This document shows, piece after piece, positions 57,785 through 64,000 of a DNA stretch of 64,000 bases (position 1 is the stretch's first letter; each line of letters begins with the position of its first letter). The DNA is from Oscarella lobularis (lineage: Eukaryota; Porifera; Homoscleromorpha; Homosclerophorida; Oscarellidae). The stretch covers positions 924,536-988,535 of the forward strand of contig NC_089181.1 of NCBI RefSeq assembly GCF_947507565.1, in the 5' to 3' direction. The translations under genes and the position numbers were made by a program. Below the pieces are notes generated by a model. The model had not been told where the DNA came from, made no database searches, and saw only the letters and a list, made by a program, of their open reading frames with translations.

Positions 57785-57898
57785 GACCTCTAGCGAGTCA
57801 GATTCGTTTGATAACATTCTGTGGCCTGTCTGACTGGAGATTCCTCAATAGGAATGAAAAATACATTCAGACGCTAAATCTACTTATTCGTTTCCTAA

Positions 57899-58339
57899 TT
57901 ATGTCGCTCTTTTCTTGACTTTTACAGGCGTAATTCTTGAAGCAATGGGTGCCGGCAAAGGTTCCACTTTGTAAGTATTCAATTTTGTTGCTTTCTTCTC
58001 TCGTAGGGCTATTATGTCAGATAACAGTTCTCGTCGATAGAGATAACTCTTGGGCTCATAAATTGGCTTGGCAACCCAACACTTTGTTGCTTTCGGAAAC
58101 ACGAATTCCTGCACCGTTACAAACGGAATGACCGGATCGATCCGCTCTCGAAGCTTTGTTCCTTGGACATCAGCGTCCATTCTTGCAGAGCGAATCCCGC
58201 GCGGGCCCCTCGGACAATCGAACCAGCCTACAACACTCTCGAACGTTCGACGAAGAGGCTCGCGAAGCGGCGCAACGATCGGAAGCGAAACGGCGGAACG
58301 TGAGGCGAACAAAGATCGGCAAAAGATGGCGCCGTTCAT
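57899..58339 (-). CDS. Unknown basic protein, 146 codons
   Basis: A single open frame, MNGAIFCRSLFASRSAVSLP at the start and a Lys-rich end (ITPVKVKKRAT). The Arg/Ser-rich start could be a mitochondrial presequence, and basic composition would suit a small ribosomal protein. This is a guess. The neighbouring P2X7-type gene converges on it. Confidence 0.4.
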   Translation of the reverse strand: MNGAIFCRSLFASRSAVSLPIVAPLREPLRRTFESVVGWFDCPRGPRGIRSARMDADVQGTKLRERIDPVIPFVTVQEFVFPKATKCWVAKPIYEPKSYLYRRELLSDIIALREKKATKLNTYKVEPLPAPIASRITPVKVKKRAT

Positions 58340-58391
58340 ATTCGAGTTTTAGCGAGCGTTCGAAGCCTTAGTCTCTTTATAAGGCAATAGA

Positions 58392-58545
58392 TTTTCGCCA
58401 GGAAGGACAGGAGTGGCGCTTAGGGAATTCTTTTCTTCAGTTGGTTCCCTGGACGATCGGATAAATGGTATTCGAACGCTAGTCCCGTGACCAACACTAT
58501 GCACGCAAGACTATTATCCACTACAACTGCTCCCGTCCCTTACTA
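58392..58545. repeat. Solo LTR-like copy
   Basis: Related to the LTR at 27176-27324: GGACAGGAGTGGCGCTTAGG, GGAATTCT and CCGTGACC..CACTATGCACGCA occur in the same order. Confidence 0.55.
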
Positions 58546-58969
58546 GGGAGCGTGTCCTCACCGACAACTGTTGCAAGAAAACTACACTCGTTTCAGAAAA
58601 TGGTCCGTAACCATGTATAACAAAGTATCTTACCGCTTCACTGTGTATCGCAAATTTTGTTGGACTTGTAAACCGAATCAAATCATTCTTTAGTAGCTCA
58701 GATATAGCTCGTCGTTGTTCTTCACGCTTCAGTGAACGTCCAAGTCGATTCACAATATACCACTCTGTCTCAGGCGTCTTGCTATCGGCCGCGAGATGAC
58801 CAAGAACGGTCAACAGAAACTTTTGAACTTCAGGTGACCTTGGACAGTCACAAACCTCGTGGACTTTCGTCTTCTCTTCACGCTTTCTTTGACAAAGTAG
58901 CCTTCTTCTTCTGTTCCCAAAAAGACGTTGGAAGGAACCCGCGGGATGAAGTTTCTCAATATCGCACAT
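58514..58969 (-). CDS. Unknown protein, 151 codons, possible winged helix
   Basis: Open frame with Arg-rich N-terminal half and a helical segment EWYIVNRLGRSLKREEQRRA ISELLKND followed by RFTSPTKFAIHSEAVRYFV, which looks like a small winged-helix-type domain. The end of the frame overlaps the solo LTR, so the true C-terminus may have been replaced. Function unknown. Confidence 0.4.
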   Translation of the reverse strand: MCDIEKLHPAGSFQRLFGNRRRRLLCQRKREEKTKVHEVCDCPRSPEVQKFLLTVLGHLAADSKTPETEWYIVNRLGRSLKREEQRRAISELLKNDLIRFTSPTKFAIHSEAVRYFVIHGYGPFSETSVVFLQQLSVRTRSLVRDGSSCSG

Positions 58970-59413
58970 ATGGCTACAGTTGATTTCAAGTTGGTTGTCG
59001 CATGCGATAAGTCCAGAAGTGGATGGCTTCTTCGTCAGTCTCGTATAGACTAGTGTAACCTCTATAGAGCGACCACCTGTCTAACGCGACCAGCGACCAC
59101 TTTCTTTTGGATCGTGAAGTTAGCAGCACATAATTAATGCTCGTAGGGAACATCTTCTACAAAATGGCTTTTTTAGACAATTCGCCGCTTAAACAGCACT
59201 TAGTCATCTAACAGCACAAATGTACATTGTTTTCAACGTCAAAGTGAGTAACGCCAATGTTCACGGATGCTCAAAAAAGCGGCACAAAAAAATCGCGAGA
59301 AAGATATGGAAACGGTCTATGGCCAATAAAACAAATTGTACTACTAAAGGAAATAGCTATACATTTTAGAAGTCTTAGTAGGACTGAACAAAGAAAAAGA
59401 CTGTTTTATAATT

Positions 59414-59900
59414 CGCCGTGGCTACAGTTACGCCACCGTAAACGGGCTCCTTTTGGCTACGGTTACGCCGGTCTAGCGCACTATGTAGCCTACCTAACTT
59501 AGAGAGCTTTACTAAGCTTTTTTCATGTACCTAACCCAACACTAACCCTAAACCTAACTGGTATCGGTGGCGGCCCCGCTCCGGGGGGTTAAGCCACAGT
59601 CGCGGGTGATCGTATATCGCTGTTTAGGTACAGAGAAAAAAAGAAAAAAAGAAAAAAAAAGAAAAAAAAAGAGAACCCTTCGGGATTCGAACGCCGACCC
59701 CCGTCACGTGCCCCGTGGTTCATGCATCCGGTCCTCCCAGCGCCCCCCCCCCCCCCCGCCCGTTGAGCTATCGCAGCATCCCTGGAAACGAGGCGTTATC
59801 GCAGGCTTTTATAATGCTAGACTGCAGCTATAGTGCGCTAGACTGGCGTAACCGTAGCAAAAAGGAGCCCGTTTACGGTGGCGTAACTGTAGCCACTCCG
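59414..59900. mobile_element. TIR element (487 bp) with 9-bp TSD and tRNA-like interior
   Basis: About 75-bp inverted ends (GTGGCTACAGTTACGCCACC ...), flanked by exact TTTATAATT at 59405-59413 and 59901-59909. The interior has a poly-A/AG tract (59636-59672), a C homopolymer near 59742-59757 and, on the minus strand, TAGCTCAACGGG and GTTCGAATCCC, which resemble pol III A and B boxes. Either a MITE that captured a SINE or a chance tRNA-like core. Confidence 0.85.
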
Positions 59901-60029
59901 TTTATAATTAGCGTGGTGACAGCGTGCGTTAGTGCACAACTTTCCCTGTGAGCAGAGATAATTTAGGGAAAGGGATAGAAAGCTCTCCGTATTCACGTGA
60001 CTTTTTCATAAAGACAAGCGAAGGAAAGG

Positions 60030-60800
60030 TTGTTATGCTCGGTCCCGGAATATAATACTTTGGCTGTACAAACTGAGCAGGGTATTGACATACCAGACGT
60101 CCGTTTAGTAGTGTGCTATGGGCTGCCGGCTTCTGTTGAACTGCTCTTTCAGGTAAGAACATTTCCATTTACCCGTGGGCCGGAAGGACTTTCACAGGTT
60201 GATATTTATCAGATGTTTGGGAGAGCTGGACAGGACGGACAGTCTGCAACAGGCATTGTACTCTACAGGCCAGCTTCTGTCAAGGGAAAAAGAGTTGACA
60301 AGGTGACATCACTCCTAACAAGCAAGCAGTGCATTCGGAGAAGTTTCTGCCGTTTATTGGACTCACCGTATAATGAGGACACGCAGAAGGACTTTCAGTA
60401 CTGCCGATACTGCGAGTATGATCCTGCTGACCCATACAAGTTCTTCGTTTATGGGAAGAAGCGAGGGTTGTCTCGGAAACGCGCAAAGTCACCTGTACTG
60501 AGATGCGAAAAGAGATCAACCCCATGCAATTTGGCAGACAGGCTGGTGTCTTGGAGACAGCAAGAAGCTGAATCCAACGGACTGTCCTGCGTTGGGCACG
60601 AGCTTGTGATGAGCAACGCCCTCTTGTCGAAAGTCATCGACAACGTTAGCACAATTTGTTGTGAAGAAGATTTGGCTTCAATTGGAGTGAACAGTCGGTT
60701 TACTACATCTCTTTTCCAAGTAATGCACGCAATTGAGACAGAACGTGAACACGATGAACGTCAAGAGTTCCAGGAAATGACAAATAATCAATCGTAAATT
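60030..60800 (+). CDS. RecQ-like helicase, C-terminal fragment
   Basis: Two exons, about 60030-60152 and 60198-60800 (intron 45 bp). Motif V/VI region: QGIDIPDVRLVVCYGLPASV and VDIYQMFGRAGQDGQSATGI. Then a Cys-rich zinc-binding-like segment (CRYCEYDPADP) and a helical tail. The N-terminal helicase domain with Walker A is absent upstream, where a TIR element and unrelated sequence lie. It ends about 50 bp from the convergent DUF6589 gene. Confidence 0.7.
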
Positions 60801-60849
60801 CACATTAAACAAATGTCCTCGAAGTCCACATCTCGCCTTTCAGTTTCAA

Positions 60850-63460
60850 TTACTTCGGAACAAATTTCAGATTTTCTAAGCAGAAATCTCTCAGCCAGCC
60901 GTTTTCCATTTTGAGAATGCCTTCGCGACGCGGATCGAAAAACTTTCCTCCTTGGTAGAGCCGGTCACCCTTGTCAACAACGTCTCCTTCAAGCAGAATT
61001 TTCACCATAGACTGTATGTCAGTTTCAGATGATGGAGTGGTATGCGACGACGCCTTTCCTATTTGCAACATTTGCTCGCATTTATTTCCAGCTTGGAGCA
61101 GCTTCACTGCCACCTTAGACACAAGAGCAAGGTGTGCTTTCGTCACATTTGCTCCAAAATACCTCACTGCATTCTTTATGACCCTATAAATCGTCACTGA
61201 TATCTAATTCCTCTCACTCCGGTAATGGCTTACAAGTTGTAGTGTTCAATGAGTTGGTCAATCGGTTTGCCGTGTCCCGGTTTGCCTGCAAGTTGACTGT
61301 TCGAAAGTGGGTGTGAATGTATGATATTTTCGGTGACCAGTCAGCCTCTATATTCGCTAGGAGATTCGCCGCTTCGTTTGCATAGTTTACCTTGTGGGCG
61401 CCCAGAAAATGGAGAAGCCAATATCTCCAGAGAGAGATTATCTTAGGCCCATTTTCGTACTTTATGGCCAGCCTCAATTTCATATACAGGTAGCCCATAT
61501 GCAGCAATGTTCTGTGGAAGGCGTAGACTTCCTCGGTCTTCTCATCAGGGAATGTAGGATTTTTGATTGCAATTGTGCAATCAAAAATTTGTCGAGCTAA
61601 TCTACGAAGCCACGCCCTTTTATCCCCATCAGGGATTGCAATTGCGTCTGCAGTATTCTGAAGCCCCAAGAAACGACAAACGGACGCTGTCATGTGGGCT
61701 TTGAACACCTTGAAGGCCAAAAGTAATAAAGTAAGATTAACACAACTCCTTTACACACCTGCTGCATGAACTCATCGCATGGTTGGAATTTCTTGGCAGA
61801 CTTGTCAACAGAGAATCGTTGAAGACTTTGCATGAGGTGCTGGACAGATCCTTGACATGTGCTGTCTCGTCTGTAAGCACACCGATAGGCATTCCCATAG
61901 AAAATGAAAATCTCCTAAACGTATGCAACATATGTATGAGTCTTCTAGAACTCTATTTTTGACTAGTACCTAGAGCTTCCTTCGCCCATTGCAGTTTATT
62001 GAGATCGAGTGGCTCCGGCAACCGCAAACGCTGAGCAGAACGTATATTCTTGCACGTCAATTAGTCACCCACTATAGGCTGCAAAATAAGAAAGATTTCC
62101 CTACAGGTATTGGGAAGACATTTACAATTTTACCACAGGTTCAGCATCAGTTTTGGAAACGTCGACTGCAAACTGTTTCAGGACACGAATATTTCCATCT
62201 TTAGTGCCTTCATTTTCATCCAAAATTTCTAAGGGAGTGACGTCTGGCTTCGAAGGCGTCATATAAGGAAAAGATGCTGGGCAGAAGAACGATAGTTTCG
62301 CGAGACCCGGAAAGGTATCTGTCAGAAATCTCATGACAAAGAGAGTGCCTTCTTCAACAAATTCGTCGTTTTCTCTCCGTGACGGTAGGATGTCCCATTC
62401 CTGCACATCACTTCGTTTGGTACAGGAAACGTTTCAAAGATAATAATCAAATCAGGTATATGCTTCCTACTCGTCTATGATCGGGATATGTTGATGGCAG
62501 CTCCGCGTTTGGAAAATCGATCACGAAACGAGTTGTCATATCCCATCGCTCAAGATGTTTGTCTACAATAGCTAATTGAATACATAAATCATTGTGAATG
62601 GATTACCCGATCGTTCATGGGAAACACGCTTTGTTATGTTTAAGTTGTCGTATGTCCAAATTCTGAGCGTTGAAACGGGGGAAACGGTCAAGCACCGAGC
62701 AATTCTTTTTAGGCAGTCCCATGAATGTCATTGAATGATTATATGAGGTACAAACCCCCAATATATTCATTGCTCTTATAACCTGAAAAAATAGGATTAC
62801 CACTCAAACGATTATTATGACGTTTAGATGAACTTGTTTGCTGGTGCCGTGGCTAAGCATAAGCATCGAAACCTGAGTTGGGAAAGCTAGTGCTTTGCTT
62901 CTTCTTGATGTCTGCCTCATCAAAATAGCTACAATGTACCCTACACTCCGCTCCGCCTGTGACATTGTTTCGTCTAAGCTTCTTTTCCCCGATATCAATG
63001 AAAGAAGGACGGAAAAGAGATTTGGGGCAGAACACTTCAGGTTCTGCACATGACTTTGAAAAGAAAATTCTTCACGCTTTTCAGCATGATCGTTTTCGTT
63101 GCAATCGATAAGCAACTGATCGAGTTCAGACGAAAGAACTCGACTGACAGTATTCCAGTCTATCTCTGACGTCTGAGTGCTGACGTCCACTTTAATTAAA
63201 AAATCATGACACATCGGAAATAATTAGTAAAAAGTTCTCACCGTATTTCGGCTCTGATTTCGTCTTTTTCCGAATACCAGCGTAGACCCAGCCAGCAGCT
63301 CTTTTGACTCGTTCGATTTTGGGAAAGGCTGCTCGAGAGACCCGTCCCAACTCCACATGGCTCAAGGAATCGCTGAATTGCGATCGAACGTCGGAGTGGA
63401 CGTCGCTGACGAGCACAGAGTCGCGGTAATCCGACACCTCGTACTTCTGGACAAGCCTTC
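60850..63460 (-). pseudogene. DUF6589-type transposase-like gene, multi-exon, with lesions
   Basis: Minus-strand exons in order: about 63455-63240 (SDYRDSVLVSDVHSDVRSQF), 63214-62830 (LMLSHGTSKQ), about 62790-62640 (NILGVCTSYNHSMTFMG), about 62590-62470, 62406-62130 (EWDILPSRRENDEFVEEGTL ... EILDENEGTKDGNIRV), about 62076-61960 (IVGD-stop-LTCKNIRSAQRL), about 61900-61755 (FQPCDEFM), 61720-61225 (GYLYMKLRLAIKYENGPKII ... GKP.DQLIEHYN type end), 61197-60850. The order and the GDQLT/KPG.GKP motifs fit DUF6589. Lesions: TAA in the GDQLT motif (62061-62063) and a one-base shift near 61280. Confidence 0.7.
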
Positions 63461-63540
63461 TTGCACGTCAATTGGTCACCCACTACAGACTGCAAATAAA
63501 AAAGATTTCCCTACAGGTATTGGGAAGACAATGTGTACCA
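63455..63540 (-). repeat. Duplicated DUF6589 exon with its upstream intron
   Basis: 63455-63540 repeats 62048-62125 (about 85 bp: GTCTTCCCAATACCTGTAGG through the GTGGGTGAC.AATTGACGTG exon). Here the codon is CAA, not TAA. It is fused directly upstream of the first DUF6589 exon. Confidence 0.75.
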
Positions 63541-63803
63541 TTCAATACCGAGTTCGATAGTACAGAACAGACCAGTCGCAGCAGTCTCTGAAACTCTTCT
63601 GGCTGCTCATCTTCACTACCTAGCGTGCGTGGTGTTGATTGTGTGCTGCGAGGTGAGCATACGCAGTATCATTAATTAAGACGCAAGAATTATATTAATG
63701 ATCCGACCAATCCCGCACTACACGTCGCTGAGAGGTGGCATGACTAGTATTTAATCGATCATATGACCAACCGCTCCCCCAAACGGGGGAGCACATGACC
63801 TAT

Positions 63804-63886
63804 CACGCGGGTCTCAAGTACCAGGCCCTTTTCCCCTCTCGGAGTATTCGGGAGATCAGGGAAAAGGGCCTGGCCACGCGAGGCTA
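63804..63886. mobile_element. Imperfect hairpin element, TAGCCTCG family
   Basis: Left arm TACCAGGCCCTTTTCCC, right arm GGGAAAAGGGCCTGG then CCACGCGAGGCTA. The left outer bases are diverged and no duplication is visible, so an older copy than those at 12961 and 39272. Confidence 0.6.
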
Positions 63887-64000
63887 GCGAAACACCGGTG
63901 GAAGATGAATCAGTAATTGAAAAAGAGGAGCATAGCGATCATACATACAGCAAAAAAAATTATCGTTGACAATGACAATGGCACGGACAAAATTGATAAT

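Noticed and set aside
59560-59830. A functional tRNA gene on the minus strand
   Set aside because: A- and B-box-like motifs exist but are separated by a long C/G homopolymer and no cloverleaf can be drawn.
61989-63560. Walker A-like peptide (DFPTGIGKT) read twice on the plus strand near 62100 and 63510, suggesting a helicase N-terminus
   Set aside because: It is the opposite-strand shadow of a duplicated DUF6589 intron/exon edge; the minus-strand reading (GD.LTCK) fits the surrounding gene.
1-64000. CRISPR arrays, bacterial operons or ribosome binding sites
   Set aside because: The sequence is eukaryotic: spliced genes, LTR, LINE, DIRS and TIR elements; no regularly spaced repeat-spacer array was seen.

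Overview
The window is eukaryotic and looks like an early-branching metazoan, most likely a sponge. The reasons are very short GT-AG introns (about 45-65 bases in every gene I could splice), a C2-MUN-C2 secretory gene, a P2X7-C-terminal-type zinc domain gene, and a dense mix of Ty3/gypsy, DIRS-like, Penelope-like, LINE, pogo/Tigger, piggyBac-like, Mutator-like and DUF6589-type elements. There is one assembly gap (200 N). The lineage call is inference.

Layout. 1-1390: no gene seen. 1394-6725 (-): multi-exon Unc13D/BAIAP3-like gene. 7.3-8.2 kb: a MITE and a LINE 3' end. 8.4-13.5 kb (+): a pogo-type transposase gene split by Ty3/gypsy sequence (8728-11373, minus strand, containing the gap) and carrying a 206-bp tandem duplication hit by a 77-bp hairpin element. 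13.7-14.6 kb (-): LINE 3' end. 15.0-17.9 kb (+): start of a piggyBac-like gene with a 1.1-kb foldback in its first intron. 18.3-20.75 kb (+): broken DIRS-like element. 20.75-27.3 kb (-): a second Ty3/gypsy element, carrying transposon copy A (23152-27133). 27.4-28.9 kb: decayed copy C. 28.9-29.7 kb: two opposed LINE fragments. 32424-34358 (+): Tigger-like element. 34.5-40.3 kb: a Penelope-like element split by a foldback element, itself split by transposon copy B (35120-39255) and by a 73-bp hairpin element. 44.85-45.66 kb: 5' fragment copy D. 46.8-50.45 kb: HIRAN-like gene fragment abutting a Ty3/gypsy pol ORF. 50.5-52.1 kb (-): decayed Mutator-like gene. 53.4-54.3 kb: gypsy and DIRS scraps. 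55.9-56.75 kb (-): decayed Tigger. 57.2-57.8 kb (+): P2X7-C-domain gene. 57.9-59.0 kb: two small unknown ORFs. 59.4-59.9 kb: TIR element. 60.0-63.5 kb: RecQ-like helicase fragment tail-to-tail with a DUF6589 gene.

Main result. Copies A and B are two full-length members of a DNA-transposon family whose protein I cannot assign to any superfamily. Each has terminal inverted repeats built on GCAGGRCRGACTTTC, an exact 9-bp target-site duplication (GTCGCGCCC for A, CTCGTAGGG for B), and a single transposase-like gene of about nine exons. The B protein is about 940 residues: a Cys-rich N-terminal module, a short coiled coil, an IDDFH-containing core and a C-terminal RING-like finger followed by an acidic tail. 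Both copies change reading frame at the same A-run, and they differ by intron presence/absence. Several hairpin/foldback elements here (TAGCCTCG ends) also have exact 9-bp duplications, so they may be mobilised by this system or by a Mutator-like one.
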